Shown here piece by piece: positions 16,961-24,640 of a stretch of DNA of 64,000 nucleotides. The notes below the pieces were generated by a model. The model was not told the DNA's origin, did no database searches, and saw only the letters and a program-made list of their open reading frames with translations. Made by a program: the position numbers and the translations under genes. Position 1 is the first letter of the stretch; every line of letters begins with the position of its first letter. The stretch comes from AWTP1-18 sp036504515 (GTDB lineage: Bacteria > Pseudomonadota > Gammaproteobacteria > Burkholderiales > Rhodocyclaceae), in the NCBI GenBank assembly GCA_036504515.1, contig DASXVA010000007.1, positions 62,001 through 126,000 on the forward strand, given 5' to 3'.

Positions 16961-17948
16961 GATGGGTATTTCCTGAGGCGTAGCGAGCTCCGCACTGTTT
17001 GAAGCAGCGATTGCTGAACAGGATTTGGTGCGGAAATCGGTCCAGGCCCAGCTTGGCAGCTTCCCTCTGACGCAGGGCCAGAACGTCTTCCCGAGCTTTG
17101 CCGTGGATCATGCAATAGAGGTTGTAGGGCCACTGGGGCAGAGCCCGTTCGCGCTGGTAGCAAAGGGTCACGCCCGGCACGGCGGCCAGTTTGCGCCCCA
17201 ACTCGGTGACTTCATCATCCGGTACATTCCACACGCACATGGCGTTGGCGGTGTAACCGAGGGCGCGGTGGCGGACGATGACACCGAAGCGTTTGAGTAG
17301 TCCGTCGGCGAGCCAGCCGGAAAGCATTTCCAGGGTCATGGCTTCGCTGAGGCCGGCTTTTTCGCCGAGGAGGGCATAGGGGCGGGAACTCAAGGACAGG
17401 CCTTCCTGCAAGGCCGTCAGCAGTGCCTGTTCGATGGCGGGCAAGGCACAGGGGGCGCGGCTGTTTTCGGCCTGGGCTACCTTGGGACGGTCATCGCCCT
17501 GGAGGTTGAAGCCCAGGTCAATGTGGTACTCCTCCCGCAGTGGCATGGAAAGTACCGGCAACCGGGTTTTTGTTTCAATGTCTTTCAGCACTGCCGCCCG
17601 TCGATCCTCATTGTTCGCCGTGACGACAAACCACAGGTTCCAGTGATCTTCCCGTTCGTAGTTATGGTTGACGTCGCAGTGAGCATTGACGATAGCAGCA
17701 ACCGCTTCCAGCCTGTCCTCCGGCACGGCCATGGCAGCCAGGGTGCTGGCGCCGAGGCGGCGGGGGGCCACGACAGCACCGATACGGCTGATGGTGCCGT
17801 TGGTGAGGCCCTCCCGATAGGCATCCATCACCGTGGCTTCGTCCAGGCCAAGATGGGCTGCGATATCGGCGTAGGGTTGGGCCACCAGGGGAAAGTCCCG
17901 CTGGTAGTCATTGAGCAGACGCAGGCCCATGGGAGAACGGTCATTCAT
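16953..17948 (-). CDS. nirDL: NirDL, fused siroheme decarboxylase
   Basis: Fusion of NirD and NirL, 331 residues. Residues about 1-155 are NirD-like (ISRIGAVVAPRRLGASTLAA, NYEREDHWNLWFVV) and about 170-330 are NirL-like (LKRFGVIVRHRALGYTANAM, YQRERALPQWPYNLYCM). Each half is a winged helix plus Lrp-like domain. It removes acetate carboxyls from siroheme in heme d1 synthesis. The start is the ATG at 17948, one base after the nirF stop; the longer frame from 18011 runs inside nirF. The same fusion is known in several nirS denitrifiers. Confidence 0.92.
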   Translation of the reverse strand: MNDRSPMGLRLLNDYQRDFPLVAQPYADIAAHLGLDEATVMDAYREGLTNGTISRIGAVVAPRRLGASTLAAMAVPEDRLEAVAAIVNAHCDVNHNYEREDHWNLWFVVTANNEDRRAAVLKDIETKTRLPVLSMPLREEYHIDLGFNLQGDDRPKVAQAENSRAPCALPAIEQALLTALQEGLSLSSRPYALLGEKAGLSEAMTLEMLSGWLADGLLKRFGVIVRHRALGYTANAMCVWNVPDDEVTELGRKLAAVPGVTLCYQRERALPQWPYNLYCMIHGKAREDVLALRQREAAKLGLDRFPHQILFSNRCFKQCGARYASGNTHHE

Positions 17949-17949
17949 C

Positions 17950-19155
17950 TCAGAAGCCCGTGCGGGTAGCCCGGGTGGAAAACAGGATGCCGCTGGGGCT
18001 TTCCGAGCCAAAGCTTTTCAGAACCTTGTGGCTCGCCGTATCGTAGATGCTGACCCGGTTGTCGTCGCGAGCTGAAATCCATACGGTTTCACCACGCGGC
18101 GTGAACTCCATGTGCAGCACTGCTTTCCCTGGTTCCAGCGTGTCGCTGATCTTGTTGCTCATGGTGTCGATCACCTGTACCCAGCCATTGTCGGGGAAGG
18201 CAAAGTTCACCCATATCTCCCGGCCATCGGGACGGGCCATGACGAAGACGGGTTGGCTCTTCACCGGAATACGGCCCACTTCTTCCCAGGTTCGGATATC
18301 CACCACCAGCACCTCGTGGCGGCCGATGGCGGGTAGATAGACTCGGCCATTGGCCACGGACCAGCCGCGCAGATGGGGCATCTTGTACACCGGCAGCGCT
18401 TCCTCGCCCTTGCCGTAGCCGGACAATATTTTGCGTACTCCCTTTTCCGGCTGCCAGGTATCAAGCAGGGCAAGGCCGTCTTCGCCGAACAGGCCGGCGA
18501 TGTAGTAGCGACCATCTGGCGTGACCAGCCCATCGTAGGGTTGTTTGCCCGCAGGATAGGCGGTGGTCTTGGGGTGTTGCGGATCGGATAAATCCGTAAT
18601 GCGGATTTCACCGGCATCGAACAGGGCATAGGCGAAACGCTGGCCCGACAAGTCGGCCAGACCTACGACCTTGGAGCGTTTGCCTTCATTGCCGTAACTG
18701 GCGGGCACGTCAGCCACCAGGGCCAGGGTGTCGGCATCAAAGACCTTGATGCCGCCGGGTTCGTAGTTTTGCGAGACCACCAGTCGGCCATTCTGGGAGA
18801 TGGCACCGCCTATGGAGTTGCCGGCCTGGAGGATGCGCTTGACCAGGGTGGCGGTGAGTAGGTCTACTTTGGACAAGCCGCCATCACGACCGAAGACGTA
18901 GGCGTAACGCTGATCCCGGGAGAACACGGCAGAGGCATGGGAAAGATCGCCGAGACCATCGACATGGCCGATGACGGTTTGATTACTGGTGTCCACAATC
19001 TGCAGGCTGCCGCTGGCCCGTTCGATGACGATGCCCAGATCGCCACTGCCGCGCAGCAGGGCCTCGGCTTTGACCGGTGGAGAAGTGAGGGCAAACGGAA
19101 GCGACAGCACCATCAGTGCTGCCGAAAGGAAATTGCGTTTGGAGTTGGATTTCAT
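17950..19155 (-). CDS. nirF: NirF, heme d1 biosynthesis propeller protein
   Basis: Propeller protein of 401 residues related to the d1 domain of NirS but without a heme c motif. The ATG at 19155 gives a signal peptide (MKSNSKRNFLSAALMVL, cleavage near VKAEA), so the protein acts in the periplasm or at the membrane. NirF takes part in a late step of d1 synthesis. It starts one base after the nirC stop. A longer upstream frame (to 19281) runs inside nirC and is rejected. Confidence 0.93.
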   Translation of the reverse strand: MKSNSKRNFLSAALMVLSLPFALTSPPVKAEALLRGSGDLGIVIERASGSLQIVDTSNQTVIGHVDGLGDLSHASAVFSRDQRYAYVFGRDGGLSKVDLLTATLVKRILQAGNSIGGAISQNGRLVVSQNYEPGGIKVFDADTLALVADVPASYGNEGKRSKVVGLADLSGQRFAYALFDAGEIRITDLSDPQHPKTTAYPAGKQPYDGLVTPDGRYYIAGLFGEDGLALLDTWQPEKGVRKILSGYGKGEEALPVYKMPHLRGWSVANGRVYLPAIGRHEVLVVDIRTWEEVGRIPVKSQPVFVMARPDGREIWVNFAFPDNGWVQVIDTMSNKISDTLEPGKAVLHMEFTPRGETVWISARDDNRVSIYDTASHKVLKSFGSESPSGILFSTRATRTGF

Positions 19156-19156
19156 T

Positions 19157-19486
19157 TCAGTGACCTTCAGGAAATCCTGCCAGTAACTGGCGAGCAATCC
19201 ACTGGGCATCGGCATCGTCGAGAATGCCTTTGAAGGGCGGCATGGGGGTGCCGGGGCGGCCGTGGATGATGGTTGCGGCAAGACTTTCTGCAGGCCATTG
19301 GTGCAGGGCTGTCGGCGTCAGGGCTGGGCCGAGGCCGCCTTTCAAGGTGAGCCCGTGGCAGGAGCCGCAGTCCTGGCGCACCATGTGCACCAGGGCCTGC
19401 TGCCGATCTGCATTGGGTTCTGCTGAGCGGGCCTGGGCTGACATGGCCGTGAGCAGCACCAGTGTCAGCTTCAGCCCGTGGGTCAT
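19157..19486 (-). CDS. nirC: NirC, small periplasmic cytochrome c
   Basis: Monoheme cytochrome c of 109 residues. A signal peptide (about 1-21) is followed by CGSCH at residues 40-44 and a distal Met in TPMPPFKG. NirC (cytochrome c55x) can donate electrons to NirS and NirN. The ATG at 19486 overlaps the nirM stop as TGATG; a start at 19510 would lie in nirM. Confidence 0.9.
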   Translation of the reverse strand: MTHGLKLTLVLLTAMSAQARSAEPNADRQQALVHMVRQDCGSCHGLTLKGGLGPALTPTALHQWPAESLAATIIHGRPGTPMPPFKGILDDADAQWIARQLLAGFPEGH

Positions 19487-19803
19487 CAGGCGGCGCCCTT
19501 GAGTATCCATTGGACGACGGTCTTCAAATCAGCGTCGGAAATCTTTTCAGGGCCGTTCGCCGACATGGGAATGGGGCCCCAATTACCGGCACCACCTTTG
19601 CGGACCTTGTCCATCAGTTTTGTTTCAGCGTCCTTCTGATCTTTGTACTTAGCGGAAACATCGCGGAAGGCAGGGCCGACAATTTTCTTGTCTTTGGCGT
19701 GGCAGGCCATACAGCCGGCTTTGCTGGCCAAGGCTTCGCTTGCCTGAGCGGCAGGAGCCAGACAAATGACCATTAGTGCGCTTACGAGCAGTGAGACTTT
19801 CAT
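19486..19803 (-). CDS. nirM: NirM, cytochrome c551
   Basis: Periplasmic electron donor to cytochrome cd1. The 105-residue precursor has a signal peptide ending near AAQASEA, CMACH at residues 31-35, the c551 segment KKIVGPAFRDVSAKYK, and the Met-ligand region PIPMSANGPEKISD. The start at 19803 is preferred; the frame to 20019 runs antisense-free into nirS and lacks a signal peptide. It lies 62 bp downstream of nirS, separated by a strong hairpin. Confidence 0.94.
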   Translation of the reverse strand: MKVSLLVSALMVICLAPAAQASEALASKAGCMACHAKDKKIVGPAFRDVSAKYKDQKDAETKLMDKVRKGGAGNWGPIPMSANGPEKISDADLKTVVQWILKGAA

Positions 19804-19830
19804 GGGGAATCCTTTCGTTGCTATCGAGGT

Positions 19831-19859
19831 GAGGGAATGCGGCATTGCCGCACTCCCTC
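19831..19859 (-). promoter_or_regulatory. Hairpin between nirS and nirM
   Basis: Near-perfect 14-bp inverted repeat, GAGGGAATGCGGCA against TGCCGCACTCCCTC, with a 1-nt centre and one G-T type mismatch. It has no T run on the minus strand. Likely roles are protection of the 3' end of nirS mRNA or partial termination, giving more nirS than downstream message. Confidence 0.55.
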
Positions 19860-19865
19860 GACGCA

Positions 19866-21590
19866 TCAATAAATGTCGTTCTGAGTATTGAAGACGTTGA
19901 ACTTGCCGGTAGGTGTCACCAGACGGGAGTCCTTGATGACAGCCTTCAGCTTGCGAGTCTTGTCGTCCACCACAACGATGGCGGACTGTTGGTTCTTGGC
20001 AGACCAGACAGAGAACCACACTTCATCGCCAGCCTTGTTGTATTCGGGCTGAACCACACGCTTGGCACCTTCACCCAAACCAGACCATTCGGCGATAGGC
20101 AACACTTCGTAGCCCTTGTCCAAATTGTTGATGTCGTAAACAGCAACGGACTGGCTGATCTTGGCATCGGGGTTGAGGGCGGTGTCCACCCACAGGTTCT
20201 TGGACTTGGGATGGGTCTTGATGAACAGCGAACCGCCACCTTGACCCTTCAGGGTTGCCACTACCTTCCAGGCCTGGGCTTTGTGCTTCACCGGGTCGGT
20301 ACCGATCAGACTGATGGTTTCATCACCCAGGTGACCGGTGGACCAGACAGGGCCGAACTTGGGATGGACAAAGTTGGCACCGCGGCCGGGGTGGGGAATC
20401 TTGCCCACATCGACGATGGCGGCCATCTTGTCGTCCTTGGTATCCACCACGGCGATCTTGTTGGAGGCATTGGCGGCCACCATGAAGTAGCGACCGGTAG
20501 AGTCGAAGCCGCCGTCATGGAGGAACTTGGCGCCATCCAGGGTGGTGATCTTCAGGTTGTCCAGATCCTTGTAGTTCACCAGCATGATCTTGCCGGTTTC
20601 CTTGGCGTTGATCACGAACTCGGGATGGAAATGGGAGGCGACGATGGATGCCACGCGGGGCTCCGGATGGTATTCGTTATCCACCGTCATGCCGCGGGTG
20701 GAAACGATCTTCAAGGGCTTCAGGGTGTCGCCATCCATGATCACGAACTGGGGCGGCCAATAAGTGCCGGCTACAGCAATCTTGTCTTCAAAACCCTTGA
20801 ACTTGGAGGTTTCCACGGAACGAGCTTCCAGACCTACCTTGATTTCAGCGACGTTATCCGGCTTTTCCATCCAGAGGTCGATCAGGTTGAGGCGGGCATC
20901 GCGGCCGATCACATACAGGTAGCGACCGGAGGCGGACATGCGGGAGATATGCACGGCATAACCGGTCTTGATGATGTTGATGATCTTCTTGGTATCGCCA
21001 TCAATCAGGGCTACTTCGCCAGCATCACGCAGGGTGGTGGAGAAGATGTTGGCGATGTTGTAGTTGTTCATCTTCTTCGTCGGCCGTTTGGCGACGGGGA
21101 TGATGTCCTTCCAGGTGGCCTGCATGTCCTTGAGGCTGAACTCGGGAGGCTGGGGTGGCGTTTGCTGCACGTAGCGGGCCATCAGGTCCACTTCGTCGTC
21201 TGTGAGTTCGCCGGAGGTTCCCCAGTTGGGCATGCCGGCGGGGGATCCGTATTTAATGAAGACTTTCAGGTATTCGGTGCCGTTGGCCAAGGTTTTGTCC
21301 GGTGTCAGCGGTTTACCTGTCGCGCCCTTGCGCAGCACACCATGACAGCCGGCACAGCGCTCAAAGTAAATTTGACGGGCCTTGTCGAATTCGGCCTTGC
21401 TCATGGATGGTGCTTTGGGATTGATGTCCTGATACATCTCCACACCAGCAAGAGGGGAACCGCCAGCCTGATAGGCAGTTTCCGCTGCAGGCATGTTCTT
21501 GTGCTGAGTGTTTGCCTCTTCTGCAAAAACATTGCTGATGGCCAAAGGCATCAAAGCAAGGGTGCTGATGATGATTCCGGTCTTTCTCAT
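19866..21590 (-). CDS. nirS: Cytochrome cd1 nitrite reductase
   Basis: Periplasmic respiratory nitrite reductase (nitrite to NO). The precursor is 574 residues: signal peptide 1-23 (cleavage after VFA), heme c motif CAGCH at 79-83, cytochrome c domain to about 150, then an eight-bladed d1 propeller. The active-site histidine pair region is visible in EYHPEPRVASIVASHFHPEF near residue 350. The ATG at 21590 has an AGGGGAAAAAA site; the longer frame to 21860 runs through the promoter region. An FNR-type box about 100 bp upstream suggests anaerobic/NO control. Confidence 0.98.
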   Translation of the reverse strand: MRKTGIIISTLALMPLAISNVFAEEANTQHKNMPAAETAYQAGGSPLAGVEMYQDINPKAPSMSKAEFDKARQIYFERCAGCHGVLRKGATGKPLTPDKTLANGTEYLKVFIKYGSPAGMPNWGTSGELTDDEVDLMARYVQQTPPQPPEFSLKDMQATWKDIIPVAKRPTKKMNNYNIANIFSTTLRDAGEVALIDGDTKKIINIIKTGYAVHISRMSASGRYLYVIGRDARLNLIDLWMEKPDNVAEIKVGLEARSVETSKFKGFEDKIAVAGTYWPPQFVIMDGDTLKPLKIVSTRGMTVDNEYHPEPRVASIVASHFHPEFVINAKETGKIMLVNYKDLDNLKITTLDGAKFLHDGGFDSTGRYFMVAANASNKIAVVDTKDDKMAAIVDVGKIPHPGRGANFVHPKFGPVWSTGHLGDETISLIGTDPVKHKAQAWKVVATLKGQGGGSLFIKTHPKSKNLWVDTALNPDAKISQSVAVYDINNLDKGYEVLPIAEWSGLGEGAKRVVQPEYNKAGDEVWFSVWSAKNQQSAIVVVDDKTRKLKAVIKDSRLVTPTGKFNVFNTQNDIY

Positions 21591-21681
21591 TTTTTTCCCC
21601 TCAAGTAATACTGCCCTCTCCGGATGAAAAGGGCCTGAAACTTGTATAGATGAGTCTCGCGCAAATGCGAAAGACAATTCA

Positions 21682-21695
21682 TTGATTGGGGTCAA
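21682..21695. promoter_or_regulatory. FNR/Dnr-type box, nirS side
   Basis: TTGATTGGGGTCAA matches the TTGAT-N4-ATCAA consensus with one mismatch. Its centre is about 98 bp from the nirS start codon, compatible with a -41.5 activator position and a leader of about 55 nt. Confidence 0.75.
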
Positions 21696-21729
21696 GCAAT
21701 TCCGGGCTGCGATGAGTGTCTTCTTTTTC

Positions 21730-21743
21730 TTGAAGCAGATCAA
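21730..21743. promoter_or_regulatory. FNR/Dnr-type box, nirE side
   Basis: TTGAAGCAGATCAA matches TTGAT-N4-ATCAA with one mismatch. The centre lies about 41 bp before the nirE start codon, so if used as a class II site the nirE leader would be very short. It could instead act on nirS from further upstream. Confidence 0.65.
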
Positions 21744-21777
21744 TTTTTTATCATAAAGAATTGTCCAGAATGGTGTC

Positions 21778-22581
21778 ATGGACATCAAACGAAACTGCGT
21801 ATATCTGGTGGGTGCCGGTCCCGGCGATCCCGATCTGCTGACGGTCAAGGCTGCCCGCATTCTTGCTCTCGCCGATGTGGTGGTTTATGACCACTTGGTG
21901 GGGGAGGGCGTGCTGGGTCTGATACCGGCTCGAGCGTCGAGAATCTATGTCGGCAAGGAGGCTGGAAACCATTCCGTTCCCCAGGATGAAATCAGCGCAT
22001 TGCTGGTGACACTGGGCCTTAAGGGCGGTGTGGTGGTGCGGCTCAAGGGCGGCGACCCCTATATCTTTGGGCGAGGTGGTGAGGAGATTGATGCCCTGGC
22101 AGAAGAGGGGCTCGACTTCCAGGTTGTGCCCGGCATTACCGCGGCATCAGGCATGGCCGCCTATGCCGGCATACCCTTAACTCATCGTGATCATGCCCAG
22201 TCTTGCCTGTTCGTTACTGGACATTTGAAAGACGGTAGTCTCAATCTGGATTGGGATGCCTTGGTTCGTCCGCGCCAGACCGTTGTGATCTATATGGGTA
22301 TCGGCAGCTTGGAAGAAATTTGTCGCCAGTTGATTTGTCACGGCTTGTCTGTTGATACACCAGCTGCTGTCGTTTGCAATGCGACATTGGAAACCCAGCG
22401 GGTGATCAGAAGTGATGTATCCCATCTGGCGGAAGCTTGCCGAGAGGCAGGAGTGGTTCCACCCGCGTTGGTGGTGATCGGTTCCGTCACCACTCTCTCG
22501 ACACATCTCGACTGGTTTTCTGCACAGCAAGAACAACAGAGCAAATATGCATTGAAGATGGTGGCGTCTGGAAATTCTTGA
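21778..22581 (+). CDS. nirE: NirE, S-adenosyl-L-methionine-dependent uroporphyrinogen III methyltransferase
   Basis: SUMT enzyme of 267 residues that makes precorrin-2, the entry to siroheme and heme d1. Family motifs are VGAGPGDPDLLTVKA at the N-terminus, YDHLVG near residue 37, VVRLKGGDPYIFGRGGEE near 82-99, and VVPGITAASGMAAYAGIPLTH near 112-132. It is divergent from nirS and followed by norC. The nir-locus position favours the NirE name over CobA/CysG. Confidence 0.95.
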   Translation: MDIKRNCVYLVGAGPGDPDLLTVKAARILALADVVVYDHLVGEGVLGLIPARASRIYVGKEAGNHSVPQDEISALLVTLGLKGGVVVRLKGGDPYIFGRGGEEIDALAEEGLDFQVVPGITAASGMAAYAGIPLTHRDHAQSCLFVTGHLKDGSLNLDWDALVRPRQTVVIYMGIGSLEEICRQLICHGLSVDTPAAVVCNATLETQRVIRSDVSHLAEACREAGVVPPALVVIGSVTTLSTHLDWFSAQQEQQSKYALKMVASGNS

Positions 22582-22591
22582 CTCCCATCAA
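22578..22591. promoter_or_regulatory. FNR/Dnr-type box upstream of norC
   Basis: TTGACTCCCATCAA matches TTGAT-N4-ATCAA with one mismatch. It overlaps the nirE stop codon and lies about 86 bp (centre) before the norC start, a good place for a class II activator site. Confidence 0.75.
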
Positions 22592-22670
22592 GGCGTGCAA
22601 TACGCCCCCTCCCGTAACTTCCGGGCCTACGGTCGGCCTTCGCCGGCAGTGAATTTACGAAGGGGGAACC

Positions 22671-23099
22671 ATGAGCACGTTATTCTCGACCTCGGTGGCG
22701 CGAAACATCTTTTATGGAGGAACAGTGTTCTTCTTCCTGATGTTTCTTGCCCTGACCTACAACACGGAGCAGCAGCTTCCGCAACGTGACCAGCGGGCAC
22801 AGTTGGCCAATCCGGCCGTGGCTGCCGGCAAGCGCATTTGGGAAAACAACAACTGCATCGGCTGCCATACGCTGCTGGGTGAAGGTGCCTACTTTGCGCC
22901 GGAACTGGGCAATGTCTACAAGCGTCGTGGCCCTGAGTTCATCAAGGCCTGGATCAAGGCTCAGCCTACGGGTACGCCCGGTCGTCGGCAAATGCCGGAC
23001 TTCCATCTGAGCGACAAGGACCTGGATGATCTGGTGGCGTTCCTGAAGTACGCATCCGAGATCAACACTGCCAACTGGCCGCCCAACATCGAAGGCTGA
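22671..23099 (+). CDS. norC: Nitric oxide reductase cytochrome c subunit
   Basis: Small subunit of cNOR, 142 residues. One N-terminal membrane anchor (about 10-30) is followed by a periplasmic cytochrome c domain with CIGCH at 62-66 and the Met ligand in RRQMPDFHLS near 107. It passes electrons to NorB. The ATG at 22671 follows an AAGGGGGAACC site. norB follows after 13 bp. Confidence 0.97.
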   Translation: MSTLFSTSVARNIFYGGTVFFFLMFLALTYNTEQQLPQRDQRAQLANPAVAAGKRIWENNNCIGCHTLLGEGAYFAPELGNVYKRRGPEFIKAWIKAQPTGTPGRRQMPDFHLSDKDLDDLVAFLKYASEINTANWPPNIEG

Positions 23100-23112
23100 G
23101 GAGGAGACAATC

Positions 23113-24483
23113 ATGAAATATAAATCCCAAGCAGTGGCCAAGCCGTATTTCATCGGCGCCATGGTCCTCTTCGTTGCTCAGATTCTGTTCGGTCTGATCA
23201 TGGGGCTGCAATATGTGGTGGGGGATTTCCTCTTTCCCCATATTCCTTTTAACGTAGCCCGGATGGTGCACACCAACACCCTGATCGTCTGGTTGTTGAT
23301 GGGCTTCATGGGTTCAGCCTACTATCTGGTCCCGGAAGAGTCAGAGCGGGAACTGTACAGCCCCAAGCTGGCCCTGATCATGTTCTGGGTGTTCCTGGCC
23401 GCGGCGGGTCTGACCGTCATCGGTTATCTTTCCGTGCCCTATGCCACATTGGCCAAGATTACCGGCAATGAGCTGCTACCCACCATGGGTCGGGAATTCC
23501 TTGAGCAACCCACCATCACCAAGATGGGTATCGTGGTGGTGGCCCTGGCCTTCCTCTTCAACATCGGCATGACCTTCCTCAAGGGGCGCAAGACAGCTAT
23601 TACTTCGGTGATGTTGTTGGGCCTGACAGGTCTGGCCGTGTTCTTCCTGTTCTCCTTCTACAACCCCGATAACCTGGTTCGCGACAAGTTCTACTGGTGG
23701 TGGGTTGTCCATCTTTGGGTGGAAGGTGTTTGGGAATTGATTCTGGGTTCCATGCTGGCCTTCGTCCTGATCAAGATCACCGGCGTCGACCGGGAAGTGA
23801 TAGAGAAGTGGCTGTATGTGATCATCACCCTGACTCTGGTGACCGGCATCATCGGTACCGGCCACCACTATTTCTGGATTGGTGCCCCCGAGTACTGGCA
23901 GTGGTTCGGTTCGGTCTTCTCCGCTCTGGAGCCGATTCCTTTCTTTGCCATGACGGTCTTTGCTTTCAACATGGTCAACCGTCGTCGTCGTGAGCATCCC
24001 AACCGTGCTGCCACGCTGTGGGCGTTGGGTACTGGTGTAATGTCCTTCCTCGGTGCGGGCGTATGGGGCTTCCTGCATACCCTGGCTCCTGTCAATTACT
24101 ACACCCACGGCACGCAGATCACTGCAGCTCACGGCCATATGGCTTTCTATGGCGCTTACGTGATGGTGGTGATTACCATGATTTCCTACACCATGCCCTT
24201 GATGCGGGGGCGGGTTGCCAATAGCAACTCTGCCCAGGTCCTGGAAATGTGGGGCTTCTGGCTGATGACCATTGCCATGGTCTTCATCACCCTGTTCCTC
24301 ACCGCTGCCGGCATTCTGCAGGTCTGGTTGCAACGGGTCAGCCCGACGCCCATGGGTTTCATGGCGGTACAGGATCAGGTTTCCCTGTTCTACTGGCTGC
24401 GGGAAGGTACTGGCGTACTCTTCTTGATCGGGTTGTTGCTTTACCTTGGCAGCTTCTTCAAAGGTGGTAAAGCTGCTGCCTGA
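23113..24483 (+). CDS. norB: Nitric oxide reductase catalytic subunit
   Basis: Catalytic subunit of cNOR, reducing 2 NO to N2O in the cytoplasmic membrane; 456 residues with 12 transmembrane helices. Expected ligands are all present: H53 and H342 for low-spin heme, H340 for heme b3, H200, H251 and H252 plus E204 for FeB, and the conserved E208 and E273. The spacing equals that of the Pseudomonas stutzeri enzyme with a constant offset of 7. A GGAGGAG ribosome site precedes the start, and a strong terminator follows. Confidence 0.98.
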   Translation: MKYKSQAVAKPYFIGAMVLFVAQILFGLIMGLQYVVGDFLFPHIPFNVARMVHTNTLIVWLLMGFMGSAYYLVPEESERELYSPKLALIMFWVFLAAAGLTVIGYLSVPYATLAKITGNELLPTMGREFLEQPTITKMGIVVVALAFLFNIGMTFLKGRKTAITSVMLLGLTGLAVFFLFSFYNPDNLVRDKFYWWWVVHLWVEGVWELILGSMLAFVLIKITGVDREVIEKWLYVIITLTLVTGIIGTGHHYFWIGAPEYWQWFGSVFSALEPIPFFAMTVFAFNMVNRRRREHPNRAATLWALGTGVMSFLGAGVWGFLHTLAPVNYYTHGTQITAAHGHMAFYGAYVMVVITMISYTMPLMRGRVANSNSAQVLEMWGFWLMTIAMVFITLFLTAAGILQVWLQRVSPTPMGFMAVQDQVSLFYWLREGTGVLFLIGLLLYLGSFFKGGKAAA

Positions 24484-24505
24484 TTCTGCAGTGTGATGTA
24501 AATGC

Positions 24506-24531
24506 ATCGGCCCTCATGCGTGAGGGCCGAT
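24506..24531 (+). terminator. Terminator after norB
   Basis: Perfect 11-bp stem, ATCGGCCCTCA and TGAGGGCCGAT, with a TGCG tetraloop, followed by TTGCTTT. It lies 22 bp after the norB stop. Confidence 0.85.
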
Positions 24532-24572
24532 TTGCTTTGTGCGTGTTAGCTTCCGTTATGGTTGCTGAGCAG

Positions 24573-24589
24573 GTCATCACGGTGATGAC
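24573..24589. promoter_or_regulatory. 17-bp palindrome upstream of the crp/fnr gene
   Basis: GTCATCAC-G-GTGATGAC is a perfect palindrome around one central base, between the norB terminator and the regulator gene. It is not a consensus FNR or CRP site. An autoregulatory operator is possible. Confidence 0.4.
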
Positions 24590-24640
24590 TGAATTACTCC
24601 GTTAGAAAGTATTTATCCCCGCACGAAATCGGCAATACTT

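Noticed and set aside
19845..21608. Plus-strand ORF of 587 codons
   Set aside because: Antisense shadow of nirS.
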